A DNA stretch of 60,000 nucleotides. It comes from Takakia lepidozioides (taxonomy: Eukaryota > Streptophyta > Takakiopsida > Takakiales > Takakiaceae). Below the pieces are notes generated by a model that saw only the letters and a list, made by a program, of their open reading frames with translations, searched no databases and had not been told where the DNA came from. This document shows, one piece after another, positions 32,190-43,479 of this stretch (its first letter is position 1; every line of letters begins with the position of its first letter). The stretch is from NCBI GenBank assembly GCA_030704615.1, contig CM060734.1:55818042-55878041 (forward strand). Reading direction: 5' to 3'. Made by a program: the position numbers and the translations under genes.

Positions 32190-34344
32190 TTTCCTCCCCC
32201 ACGCTCCAAGGTTGATGTCCCCATCAACGCTTCTTCCGCTTTTGAGGTCGCCCTTCGAAAGCTGCGACCGCCTCGGATGCGTTTCCCATTTCTGAGGCAC
32301 GCACCCAAGATGCCTCCACATGATGATAGCCCTTCCATTTGACGAGATACTCCGTTTCTCGGTTCTTGAACCTCATCGACTTAAGAACTGCCTTTACCTC
32401 GTACTCAGGTTCATTTTCATGATCCAACAGCACAGGTGGCGGACGCAACACTTGATGCCGATTCGGACGCGCTTCATCTTTGAAGTAAGGCTTCAAAAGG
32501 GAGACATGGAATACTAGGTGCACCTTGCTGTTTTCCGGCAGCTCCAATTCATACACATCCTCATTCATAACCTTCCGAATGCGAAAGGGTCCTGCATACG
32601 GAGGTACAAACTTCGGACTCACTTCCGGAGATAGTCGAAAATTCTTGATGTTCAACCAGACCTCTGTGCTTGCCTCAAACTTCACTTCCCTCCGCTTCCG
32701 ATTCGCCTGCCTTTCATACCGTTTCCTAGCTTTGGCAATGTTGTACTTTGCGAGCTTCAACAAACGCTCGCGTTCTTCCAGTACCGCCGCTACTGCCGGT
32801 TCCTCAACGTCCTGGGCGGCCCAACTTGTCGGCACCAGAGGTGCTTTTCCATAGACCAATACGAAAAGGGAAACTCCCGTTGGAGTGTTCTGTGTTATTA
32901 TAACAGAACTCTGCCGCGTCTAAGTGTTCCACCCAGTCTGTTTGGTCTGCTGACACGTAATTCGCAAGATCTGCTTCACTACGGAATTCACTCTTTGTTT
33001 GGCCGTCGGTCGTAGGTCGGAAGGCGGTGCTCATCTTCAGCCTCGTCCCCATCTTCTTCCAAAGTGTCCTCCAAATTTACTCTTAAACTTTGGATCGCGG
33101 TCCGAGACAATATCCTTCGGGACTCCATGATGCTTTAAGACGTGGGCGAAGTAGAGTCGCCCTGTCTCCTGCGCCGTTGCCGTCTCCTTGGTGGGATGAA
33201 ATGGCCCATTTTACTGAACCTATCCACCACCACCATGATTGCATCGAATCCTTTTGACAGCGGCATAGCAGTCATAAAATCCATCGAGACGCTTTCCAAG
33301 TCCCCTCTGGAATCGGCAAGGGGTTGTAACAGCCCCGCTTGCTTTTTGTACTCGCTCCAGTTTTGTTGGCATGTGGGCATGTCTTGACATACTCCTCTGC
33401 CTCCTATCTCAGTTTGGGCCAGAAATACTCTTTCTTCAAAGGTGCCGCAGTGCGTTTGGCTCCGCCGTGGCCCGCAAGCGGGCTATCATGGCATTCTCTC
33501 AAGAGGCTATCTCTGATCCCTCCCTTCGGCACGTAAAGACGCTTTTGCTTATACCAGAGCAGTCCATTTTGCAAGTGGAACTGCGATTTAACCCCCATCC
33601 TCAAGTCCTGCATCACGGACTTCGCCAGCTCATCCTTCCGGCAAGCCTTCCGGATCTTCCTTTGGAGCGCCGTCTCGCCCTTGTACACCAACAAGAGCTG
33701 CTGCTTTCTACTTAGAGCATCGGCCACCACGTTGTCTCGTCCCGGTTTGTACTAGATATCCACGTCGAACACCGCCAAAGTATCTTGCCACCTAAGTTGT
33801 TTTGGGGACAACTTGGGCTGCGTGGCAAAATACTTCACCGTGACATTGTCCGTGAACACGTTCACCGGGTTGGAACCAACATAGTGGCGCCAAAGCTCAA
33901 GACAGTGCACCACCGCCTTCATCTCTTTCTCGTGCGTCGGCCACCGTCGCTCCACTTCATTCAGTTTCTTACTTTCATAAGCCACTGGTCGTCCATCTTG
34001 CATCTGTACACCCCCAATCGCGAAGTCTGACGCATCTGTATGTATCTCGAACGGACGATCGAACTCCGGGATTTTCAAGACTGGAGCTTCCGCCATCCGC
34101 TGCTTCAATTCAGCAAAGCTTGGCCACAAAAGGTGTTCCATGCCCAGACTTTAGATTTACACAGAAGGTCTGACAGCGGCCCCGCAATCTTGGCAAAATT
34201 TCTCACATACTTCCGGTAATAGGAGGCAAGTCCTAGGAAGGATTGCAATCCCGGGACCAAAGTCGGAGGCTCCCAGTCAAAAAATGGCCCTCACCTTCCT
34301 GTCATCCATTCTGATCCCATCCTGTGTAATCACATGCCCCAGGA
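32190..34344 (-). pseudogene. Ty3/gypsy chromovirus pol, decayed and truncated
   Basis: On the minus strand from right to left, the frames give in order: the end of reverse transcriptase (GHVITQDGIRMDDRKVRAIF and FLGLASYYRKYVRNF), RNase H (EIHTDASDFAIGG and VNVFTDN, 34141-33752), the integrase zinc region (LAGHGG and TCPTCQQNW), the integrase core (SMDFMTAMP, VVVDRFSKMGHF, FRPTTDGQT) and a C-terminal chromodomain (YLVKWKGYHHVEASWV, stop at 32224). In-frame stops and shifts separate the parts, so it is inactive. A purine-rich GTGGGGGAGGAAATG just past the stop (about 32206-32190) is the likely polypurine tract. The N-terminal half of RT, protease and gag are missing because an LTR (34345) interrupts the RT at LGHV. 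The catalytic YxDD part is not present. Confidence 0.93.
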
Positions 34345-35068
34345 TGTCGCGGCCCTTTGCCTTGAGGGCAGGGGGTCGGGACACATGAGGGGCTGCCCCT
34401 GTGGTGGGGACAGCGGCAACGATAGGTATGGGGGGCTGAAGCACCCTTGAGTGCCAAGGCATTCAAGGAGGCGGAGGCGCTCACTAGGTGGAGCCCCGCA
34501 CACCGGATTGCGGTGGGGGTGGCTCCACAAGGGGTGGTGGTAGCTTAGCGGGACTTAGTGGGGGTGGCATAGGACTCACCATGGGGGCGGAGACCTCGTG
34601 GTGGGAGTCGTGGGAGTCTTGGGACTCATCACGGTCCATAGGGGCCGTGGTGAGTGGGCCAAGACTCACCGCGACTCATCACCGGGAGTCGAGGGTTTTC
34701 GTGGTGGTTCGCCATAAAATGGCATGGCTGGTTGTGAAACCCCCACGGACAGCTACAGAAGTATATATAAGGGGAGTAGTGACCCCGAGAATGGTGCAAG
34801 CCCGTTGGTGACCAAAAACTAGTGAGTAAGCGAGCGAGCCGGAAAGCGACCAAAGAGTGGGGAGCTGTTCCGGACTGCCATCTACCAAAGGGAATTCCAC
34901 TAGGCCCAAATAGGTGGAGGGTTTAGTGGGAGAGCGAAAGGGGACCGTTATGTCCCAGTGAGCAGCCGAAGCTCCAAGTTGGCCCGGCGGCCAGGTTGGG
35001 AGTCAGGCGCGCATCAAAGCGAGTAACTATGACTTGAAGGAGAGCTTACCGAAGTGAGATGCGCGACA
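34345..35068 (+). repeat. LTR, left copy (724 bp)
   Basis: Starts TGTCGCGGCCC and ends GCGCGACA, so the ends are a short inverted repeat in TG...CA. A nearly identical copy lies at 42044-42770 in the same orientation. A TATA-like TATATATAAGGGG sits near 34764. The following bases CTTCGTATCAGAGC hold the usual initiator-Met primer-binding core TATCAGAGC, which fixes the orientation as 5' LTR of a plus-strand element. Confidence 0.93.
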
Positions 35069-35084
35069 CTTCGTATCAGAGCTT
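35069..35084 (+). promoter_or_regulatory. Primer-binding site (initiator tRNA-Met type)
   Basis: CTTCGTATCAGAGCTT immediately follows the LTR. TATCAGAGC is the core used by most plant LTR retrotransposons to prime minus-strand DNA synthesis from tRNA-Met. Confidence 0.8.
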
Positions 35085-35123
35085 AGAGTTCAGTACGCGA
35101 TCGTCCTTGGGATTGGCCTCATC

Positions 35124-35489
35124 ATGGGGTCGGGCAAGCCAAAGCCAAAGCGGAACGGCCCAAAAGATGATGATCCTGGTGAGCCCGATGGGGGCGACCT
35201 GTCACCGAAGCGGCCATTTGAGGAAGCGACGCAGGTTTCTGAAAACGAGGCCGCTCAAGAGCTTCTGGCAAGGATGGTTTGTATTTGGTGGGATACGGTG
35301 ATGCAGATTGGGCTAGAGATGTTGATAGCAGACGTTCTACTACAAGCGAGCCTAGCAGCCTTGGGAAGGGGCAAAGAGGTTTATGGTGACATTATCCAAT
35401 TTGGAATTGTACCAGATGTCATTCTGAACATTCCCCTGGTGTACATCTACGTCAAATGTGAGCCTGGCAGCCCTCAAAAAGGCACATAG
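35124..35489 (+). pseudogene. Gag start fused to PPR sequence
   Basis: One 121-codon frame starts 55 bases after the LTR with MGSGKPKPKRNGPKDDD, a plausible retrotransposon gag leader (GDLSPKRPFEEA, AAQELLARM). From about residue 52 it changes character to RGKEVYGDIIQFGIVPDVI followed by LVYIYVKCE, a plant PPR repeat of the H-G-x-I...PDV...LVDMYxKCG type. The junction is near 35280-35340. The rest of gag-pol is missing. The fusion arose by deletion, template switching or transduction. Confidence 0.65.
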
Positions 35490-35690
35490 GTCCATGATGA
35501 CATCGTCAAAGCTGGAGTTGTCACTTTAAACACTGCCTTGGTGGATATGTATGTCAAGGCAACCCTGGAAGTGGATATCACTTTGGGTGACAAGGTAGCT
35601 GGCACCACCATTCTCTGGACCAAATGATTTCAAATGTTCTCTTGACATGTCCACGATAGTGCTGGACCTAGCTGCACAACAGATTATCCT
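35490..35690 (+). pseudogene. PPR repeat fragment
   Basis: Continues the PPR similarity in a changed frame: VHDDIVKAGVV, LNTALVDMYVK. Related pieces lie at 43490-44280. PPR proteins bind organellar RNA one base per repeat. Here only one or two repeats survive, with stops. Confidence 0.75.
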
Positions 35691-36618
35691 TACCCAATGA
35701 TTTCAGTTGGGCAGTGATATATGGATATGGCAATATGGCCCTCATGTTATTCATTTGTAGAATGTGGCCAAAATTTGTTTTGCAAAACACTCTTGATATA
35801 AACCAGTTTTGAGCCATCCAAATGTTTTTGGTTCCGACCTGTATTTGTATTCTATGTTTTGTTGTATTTGTAATATATTTTCAATGCAGTGCAGCGAATC
35901 AAAAAAATTAAATACAATATCCACTAATTCACATACGTACAGATATAAACTAAAAGTAAATGAAAAAAACGAAATAAACAGTAATAAACCAAAAAACCCA
36001 AATATTAAATAAAAAACCTCCCAATTCATATATATATGTATATATGTATATACACCCCCATAGTGAAACATATTTACTAAAATGTGTCCTCTTTTACTGC
36101 TTCACAGTAGAATATTACACTATACAAAGTCAAGCAAACTCACTATCATTGATTTACAGACAAACCGTATACTAAACATCATGGAACATAGTCAATATGC
36201 TCCACTTAAGTTAAACCACTTTACTACATGTCATGCATCCACGTCACTCTGCGCTTAAGCCACTCATTACACGTCATGCATCCACCTTATAGTTCAGTTA
36301 AACCATTTTATTACACGTCATAGCCACGTCATACTGTGCTGCCTACACGTCACCCCCTAGGTTTTACTGTCACATTTCACTGTTAGAACCTGGCATCTGG
36401 ATTCGACTGCTTGACTGAAACGACTTGACCTTTGTCACGCATGTTTGACTATGGAGGCTGGGAGTAAAAATGTCGCAAACGACTCAAAAATGAGTCAAAT
36501 ACAGAGTCGAAAAGCCCAGCTTGTATTGTAGTGATGTGTTGTTATCTTCAGTGCATATGTGATGTCATTTGCACTTTGTTAGACTATTGTTTGAGGAGCC
36601 AGATTTTGGGACTCCGGT
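35691..36618. other. AT-rich spacer with an isolated CACTA-type end
   Basis: AT-rich to about 36120. From 36180 to 36360, CACGTCATGCATCCAC-type motifs recur three times. At 36516-36533 the sequence ends TTGTATTGTAGTG, in reverse complement CACTACAATACAAG, a CACTA right end. Its left end may be CACTATACAAAG at 36118, giving a 416-bp miniature element, but flanking triplets (TTA and ATG) do not match. Confidence 0.45.
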
Positions 36619-36639
36619 CACTACTACGTTTAGGGGGGG

Positions 36640-37545
36640 TTAGCGACGCCGGGACCCTGAGTGCGCCAGACGCGACAACCCTCCTGCGATTGCTGCGCCG
36701 CGTAGGCCACCGGCCCGGAAATTGCGACGTTTAGCGCGTCGCCGCCGCGCCGCTCCGGTGACGCTTCGCCAGCTTGCGATTCCGTTATGTCGCTGCAGTT
36801 GGGGGCATGACCCGCCAACAAGCTGGGGTTGCGACTCCCGGGCGTCGCACGTACCTTCTGCGACGCTCCCGCAAGGCTGCGACTCCTGGGAATCGCAACA
36901 ACACCCCCTCACACTTAGGCGCGTAGGGAGGGCCAAGCCAGCTCGCGCTGGGGTTTGCGACGTCCCGACGTCGCAGAAATGCCACAATGGCGACATTGCG
37001 ATTCCCCGCAGTCGCAGGCCTGCTGGGGCGTCACAAGTGCCCTGTTGCCTGGGGGTCTAGGATTGGGTTTGCTGCTACGTAATAATTTTTTTTTGGCTTT
37101 ATTTTGTTTTGTGAATTCGACCCTTGCACCACTACATCCGTGCAAACTATTGGACCATATGCTTAATGACAGCGTTTGCAATGCGTGTGCAAATTTTGGA
37201 AGTGAACAAAAATCATTTGGACTGAAAACCATATTTTCTTCCCTCATTTGCACTCCGAAGTTGAGTTCTTTTCAACTTCATGCACTCTCCATAGAGAGTT
37301 CCGCAATAATGAGTGAAGGAAACTCTTTGTTTTTTTTTTGTTTTTTTTTTGTCCAATTTTTTCCATGGATGTAGTGGTCCGGGGTTTGCATTCACAGAAC
37401 AAAATAGAGCTAAAATAAAAATCATTGCGTAGGAAAAATCCGCAATCATAGATATTGTAAATGCAGGGGGTTGCGACCTATTGCGACGGCATTGCGATGC
37501 CCCAACAGGTCTGCGACGGCGGGGAATCGCAATATTGCCTTTTTT
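36640..37545. repeat. CACTA subterminal TGCGAC/GTCGCA repeats
   Basis: At least a dozen TTGCGAC, TGCGATTCC and GTCGCA words in both orientations, often as palindromes such as TTGCGACGTCCCGACGTCGCAG. They cluster at 36720-37030 and 37470-37530 with a plain gap between. The GTCGC core is the same as in the hairpin array of the 19.8-22.6 kb element. Confidence 0.8.
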
Positions 37546-37752
37546 GTGTCTTTGCAAAAGTCATGGCAGAGGCCAAGCTGAATGGATTCATTGTTGCAAA
37601 TCTTTTTAGTCCTCCTTCTGTGCTACAATATAATAAGTCTATCTTGCATGTGCGAGACCGTGATCAACCCGGGAGGCCTTATTGTTAAAGACAATTAATG
37701 GCAAGAAGAGGGGGGGGGGACACTAGGAAAGGAAAAGGGAAGGGCCATGGGA

Positions 37753-40700
37753 TTAGAGGGTTGAGGGTAGATTGCTTTTGGCAATGGCTTTGGCAACATT
37801 GTTGTCTTTCACACCAATTTCGAAGATTCTTTCTGTTGCATCGAGATCATGGTAACCAAATCGATTGAAGGGTTTCCAGGGATAAGTCTTGGTCAGCACT
37901 TGTAGAACAAGAACCATGTCTTCCAACATTCTTGCCTTCGTACAAAAACTCAACAATCCTAGAGTCACTTTTCGAGTCACAACTTCACTAAAATCATTCC
38001 AAGATCGCCACACCTACAAAGGATTTTTTTCATGGATTTTTCATTAATCAATCATAGAAATAAGCTACATGCATGTACATGTACAATCAATCGAAGGGAT
38101 GGGTACAGTTATGTGCGAGAATTATTATGTAGCTTTGATTACGTGTTTAATCGACTTGAACATCATCATCCGGAGCTTCTTCGTCCTCATCAAGCTGTAA
38201 GTCTTTTTGCTCATCAGAGTCATTGTCATAAATGGTCTGGTCACTAAAAGGCACATCTAAATCATCTTCCACCTCGGTTTCAATGACCATGTCTTCATCT
38301 TCTTCTCCAACATCCGCATCTGATGGAGCCTCATCGTATAGGGTCCGGGCTGCATTGTCCGGGGCGTCATCATTCTCTTGTACCCCCTCTATCCAACCTC
38401 GGCCAACATCAGCGTCATCATGACCAATCTCTTCATCCTTCGCATTTGCCTCGCCCCATGTAGATCCCCGACCATGATAGATACGTCTTCCTCTTGGCTG
38501 AGCATGCACAACCACCTTCCAATTTCCTGATCCGGAGAAGAGAACTTGCTCCATGTCTGAAGGCCATGAAAAAAGCTCATCGGAGGGACGATAAGTAGAC
38601 TCGAGTCTATCTGTATTGACGCGCATCTGGTGCCTTGTATACTGAAGTTGGAGTATGCTCTCAAGCTCTCCAAAGTAGTTGAGTGTGCTCATGGTAGGTC
38701 GTGTATCTCCCCTGCCCCACACGGAGTCTTGCCAATATGAGGCACACAAGCCAGAATCAAATGTTGTTTTGTGCTTCATGTAAGAGCACGAATGCGGAAA
38801 TGACGACCATGAACCCAAACCGTCGTGTATGAGGTCGCAAATTGAGAGGGGCCCCTTGCAATGTCTTGCACCAAATTTGAAACCACCTCACCTTTCGCAA
38901 TGTTATCCTCTACTTCAGTCTGAAGCCAATGGCGGAAATGAACTTAGAGGCTGCAATTCCATGGGCAATTCTTGTGAAGGCACATTCATACGCCGGCCCT
39001 TTGCTCGCGGAGCGCGTGTAGTCGCCCTTGCATGGTTCCGCCTCCACGCAACCATCTCCTCATGTCGTTGCTGAACAAGGTTATTGTATCTTGCCTCCCA
39101 CTCATGTATGGATGGGGTGTTCTTCAGTATGAACTCATGCGCTTGGTTAATCACCATGATGGGTAATTTTACCCTCTTTGAATTTTTGGGCAAAACGATG
39201 TCATTGGTTCGTACATCCTCATCTTCCTTCCACATCGGAGGGGCTTCCTTATCCACCCTTGCCAAGTACTCCATACAATAGAACATAGCCTTTTGCAATG
39301 TATACCCCTCCGCCATGCTATCCTCGGGGTGTGCCATTTGTCTTACATGTGCTTTCAAAGTCTTCATGTATCGCTCGAGATAGTACATCCACCGAGAATG
39401 AACGGGGCCGACAATCAAAGCCTCTTCCACTAAGTGCACTACCAAGTGCACTTGGATGTCAAAGAAGGAGGGAGGAAGGTGCATCTCCAAACACACATGA
39501 CCACCGCCGCCTCCTTCTTCATGCGTGGAAACTCCGCTTCCTCCAGCTCTTTGGAGCAAATCCACCGGAACAATGCTCCCAATTTATAGACTGTCTCGCG
39601 AACCTCGGGAGTCAATGTCCCACGTACTGCAATGGGCAAGATGTCTTGCAATAGATTGTGGTAGTCATGAGACTTCAAACCATGGACCCCGTCTTCATTG
39701 AACTTCATACGGAGGGATGACCCATAACTAGTTGGTGTTCGGATAGCTCTTATGGTGGCTATCACTTTCTTGTATTCCTCATTTGTCCATTGCCAAGGTG
39801 CACACCTATACTTCCACCGTACAACACCCTTTGGGTCCACACCATTTTCTTCTGCCCATAGATGGGGCATGCGACCCTGTTCCTCAAGTTTCTTTCTAAC
39901 ACCGAGAAAATCTCCTTTTGCAGCCACTCCCTTCTTTGCCGGCGTGCCATGAAGAACACGAAAAAAGGACGAGCAAACATTCTTCTCAATATGCATGAGA
40001 TCTAGAAGATGACAAATCTTCAAGTCCTACACATATTCCCACCCACAAATTCTTACACGTCTATTTTGTCGTGAAAGTGACAATGGAAATCATACAAAAC
40101 ATGCAATATCACATGCATGCATAGCAATATTGATGGTGTTTTTGTGGAATATGTACCGCCCAATATGACAACGTAGAGAAGATTGAAAGCCGCTTCATGC
40201 TGGGCACCTCCACTTCACTTGACCCCTCCGGATGGGCCTCCTTCCATCGGTCTTCCCAAAAGTGCCCGGATGGTGTCACAGGTGGGGGACGTAACTCCAC
40301 TTTGCCATCAAACAAGTGTTTGTCTCTTCTTCTCCAATGATGGCTCATAGGAAGAAACTTGCGGTAGTTGGGATACACCATCTTGCGAAGATTGCTGGAG
40401 CTTTGTGCATCAAGTTCATCGCCACAATGCAGCCATGCGTGGTACTCTTTAGTGCTTAACCCCGAGCAAACAGTAAGTCCTGTAGACATTCCGCCAATTA
40501 GGAAAGACAATAAGTTTCCATGTGCATCTACCCCACTACAGTACAGAAGACTGTGGCCGCTACTTCAATCAATCCCAATCCTCATCAATATCCCTTGACA
40601 GGTAAATGTACACGGGTTTCTCATGGGGAACATAATATACCTGGATAATCATGCATTGTCCAACGCAAGATGCCTCTCATCTGAAAAGATTGTCCGGCCA

Positions 40701-40790
40701 TAGGGTCAAGTGAAGCATCCAATGCCGGGACCCCCCTCCATAGCTCCTTCAGTTCATCAACTAGAGGTCGCAAGTACGTGTCCATGTCTT
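37753..40790 (-). pseudogene. CACTA transposase (TNP2-type), decayed
   Basis: Read from right to left on the minus strand. DTYLRPLVDELKELWRGV with ILRWTMHDYP (40790-40640) and WLHCGDELDAQ...FLPMSHHWRRR (40510-40109) belong to the TNP2 catalytic region. LLDLMHIEKNVCSSFF and GLKSHDYHNLLQDILPIAVR (40023-39500) are the C-terminal part of that region. PPSFFDIQVHL and GPVHSRWMYYLERYMKTLK (39490-38915) are a DUF4218-like domain. TRPTMSTLNYFGELESILQL with an acidic tail (38818-38147) is DUF4216-like. A further frame, 38013-37753, may be the final exon. Several introns or shifts separate the pieces (GT at the end of MHDYP looks like a real donor). The N-terminus is missing. The acidic C-terminal tail (EDEDMVIETEVEDD) is long for the family. 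Confidence 0.88.
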
Positions 40791-41638
40791 TCACTTGTTT
40801 TTTCCCTATGAGACATTCGCACCATTAATTGTTTCAATGCTCCACCATACTAATTATACTTCATAATGAATGACACATCTTACTACATGATTACGTCACT
40901 CATCAATCTTCCATCGGAATTGCGCCAAAGAGAAGAAGATTAATGTAAAATCCAAAGTAATAATAAGCATGAAATGGGAACACTCACCCGGTACAATGGC
41001 AGCCAACATGATATGGCATTTTTTTATTGAAAGATACAGAGGGATGTTGTAATTCACCATGGTCACCGGCCAAGTGGAATGACTACATGACTGGACAGAG
41101 AATGGGTTGACCCATCCGAGGAGAAGCCGAGGCGGACATGTCGTGGGTCCTCCAAGAGAAAAGACCACATCTCTTCAGTATGCCTCCATGCTTGTGAATC
41201 TTGTGGCCCGCAAAAACTTGTATTGTACAAAAATTTGTTATAAAGGAAATGGGTTCCAAATTTTGTGCGTCCTATTTTGTTTGGAATGGTGATGCATGGT
41301 GTGGTTGGCTAGTGTGTAGAATGCATGCTAGCTTACAAAAGTGGGAGAGGTAAATTGGGTTAATCGTGTGTTTGCGCAGTGCCGAAATCGGGTGACTCCC
41401 ATCCAAGGGGCAAATAAACTTGCACCTTCTTTGGGAGTTCACGTGCTAGTGCGCACCTGGCGCGTGCGCATACTATAACTGCGCTACCGAGGGGGTTGCT
41501 TTGTAGTGCGGGCTAACGCGGAAGCTACGTGCTTCCGTTCACGTACTATAATCGTGTAGCCTCGGGACGAAGTCGTAGTGCGACTTCGGCGTGTTCCCGT
41601 ACCTCAGGCCAGCATTCCAAGGCGGACCCAATTGTAGT
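40791..41638. other. 5' region of the CACTA element, no gene
   Basis: No recognisable coding sequence. The N-terminal transposase exons expected here are not visible. From 41370 to 41639 the sequence is GC-rich, with GCACTAC, GAAGCTACGTGCTTC and GACTTCG motifs in inverted pairs, the right subterminal region. Confidence 0.5.
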
Positions 41639-41879
41639 GATTGGGGTGCACGGTTGGTTCAAGGTTATCTTCCTAGTCAAAGAGGGTTCCAGGTGAACCC
41701 TTGCTCAAGGTGATGCCAAAAGCGGCATCATGAGCGGTCGCAAGCAATGTTGTTGCAGTAAGGCGATTCGATCCTCGGGGAGGATCGTTCCTTGGCCTTG
41801 AAGTAGGCCAAGAAGAGTACACTGAGAGGAGCTGGAGAGGCTCCACCCTTGGCCGGGACTTGGAGGGAAGTCGGGCCGA

Positions 41880-42043
41880 ACTAGCTAGTGGAGAGTAGAG
41901 TCAAATGTGGGGTTTGGTTCTTTGCCATGGGACGCCATGGTACGGAAACAAACTCCTTGATGTGGGACGCCACAACTTGGATGTTCGTTTCTACAAAATG
42001 GACAAGTTGATGAGGACATCGACTCCCTGTTGGTAGGGGTGTG
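41880..42043 (+). mobile_element. 3' internal end of the LTR element
   Basis: Just before the right LTR, GTTGATGAGGACATCGACTCC and a purine-rich TTGGTAGGGGTGTG form a plausible pol tail and polypurine tract of a gypsy element. The pairing with the left LTR's primer site suggests they once bounded one element. Confidence 0.6.
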
Positions 42044-42770
42044 TGTCGCGGCCCTTTGCCTTGAGGGCAGGGGGTCGGGACACATGAGGGGCTGCCCTGT
42101 GGTGGGACAGCGGCGGCAACGATAGGTATGGGGGCTGAAGCACCCTTGAGTGCCCAAGGCACTCAAGGAGGCGGAGGCGCTCACTAGGTGGAGCCCGCAC
42201 ACCGGGTTGCGGTGGGGGTGGCTCCACAAGGGGTGGTGGTAGCTTAGCGGGACTTAGTGGGGGTGGCATAGGACTCACCATGGGGGCGGAGACCTCGTGG
42301 TGGGAGTCGTGGGGAATCTTGGGACTCATCACGGTCCATAGTGGCCGTGGTGAGTGGGCCAAGACTCACCGCGACTCATCACCGGGAGTCGAGGGTTTTC
42401 GTGGTGGTTCGCCATAAAATGGCATGGCTAGTTGTGAAAACCCCGCGGACAGCTACAGAAGTATATATAAGGGGAGTAGTGACCCCGAGAACGGTGCAAG
42501 CCCGTTGGTGATGAAAAACTAGTGAGTAAGCGAGCAAGCCGGAAAGCGACCAAAGAGTGGGGAGCTGTTCCGGACTGCCATCTACCAAAGGGAATTCCAC
42601 TAGGCCCAAATAGGTGGAGGGTTTAGTGGGAGAGCGAAGGGGGACCGTTATGTCCCGGTGAGCAGCCGAAGCTCCAAGTTGGCCCGGCGGCCAGGTTGGG
42701 AGTCAGGCGCGCGCATCAAAGCGAGTAACGATGACTTGAAGGGGAGCTTACCGAAGTGAGGTGCGCGACA
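42044..42770 (+). repeat. LTR, right copy (727 bp)
   Basis: Near-identical to 34345-35068 with scattered substitutions and small indels. It has the same TGTCGCGG...CGCGACA ends and a TATATATAAGGGG box near 42463. No primer site follows it, consistent with a 3' LTR. The 5-bp flanks of the pair (CAGGA left of 34345, AGTTA right of 42770) do not match. Confidence 0.93.
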
Positions 42771-42906
42771 AGTTAAGCAATGGCACGTGTAATCACAATA
42801 TATAAATTATATAACAATATATATGTGGATAATAAGAAGTAAAAAAAATAACTATTTTTTCACTGACCCAACACATTAATAGTAAACTAATCGTGTGTTG
42901 GTTAAG

Positions 42907-43111
42907 GTTAGTGAAACAAAACAACTGAATTATATGAACGAATGATAAATAAACGCCTTGCTGGCAGGTTAGTGAAACAAAACAACTGGATTACTTGAAC
43001 GAGTGATAAACAAACGCCTTGCTGGCAGCTATTGGATGAACGTATGAAATATAATTTTTGTGCACTGGATGAATGTATGAACAAACGATAAAGAAAACGC
43101 CTTGCTGGCAA
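42907..43111. repeat. 61-bp tandem repeat, 2.5-3 copies
   Basis: GTTAGTGAAACAAAACAACTG through CGCCTTGCTGGCAG occurs at 42907 and 42968, a period of 61, with a degenerate third copy ending CGCCTTGCTGGCA near 43110. Confidence 0.88.
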
Positions 43112-43479
43112 CTATTGTATGAACGTATGGACGGATGATAATGCACTTGGCTCGAGTTTAGGGTTGTTAGGTTGCAGTGTGCAGCCTGACTGAGACTTGG
43201 TGTTTTTTTGGGGTCGGCGTGGTTCGAGAGCTCTGCAGGCTTAGGGACTTAGCATTTGTTTGTCTTTGTATCTTTGTACCACCATCTGTGTTTTCTTAAG
43301 GTTCGTGAACCAGGATAAGCGGTTTCTAAAAGACTAGTATCTTGCTGTGTGCACATGAGAGAGCGGGTGGGGGGGGGAGGAGAGAATAGAGAGAGAGAAG
43401 AGTTGCGCAGCGAGTGTACAGTTTGTGGGATCGACCTGTATGTTTGCTCTTGTTGTGTCGGCCACGGTCACAACGTGTG

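Larger units (their letters stand above)
36619..41639 (-). mobile_element. CACTA (En/Spm) transposon, decayed
   Basis: A decayed TNP2-type transposase (37753-40790, minus strand) lies between a left end CACTACTACGTTTAGG at 36619 and a right end whose reverse complement is CACTACAATTGGGTCCGCC at 41639. Subterminal repeats flank both sides: TGCGAC/GTCGCA motifs on the left (36640-37545) and GCACTAC motifs on the right (41494-41580). The inner parts of the two ends differ and the flanking triplets (GGT and ATT) do not match, so one end may belong to another element. It lies between two copies of one LTR. Confidence 0.7.

Noticed and set aside
36118-36533. Complete miniature CACTA element
   Set aside because: Ends resemble each other only over a few bases and the flanking triplets differ, so only the right end is reported with low confidence.
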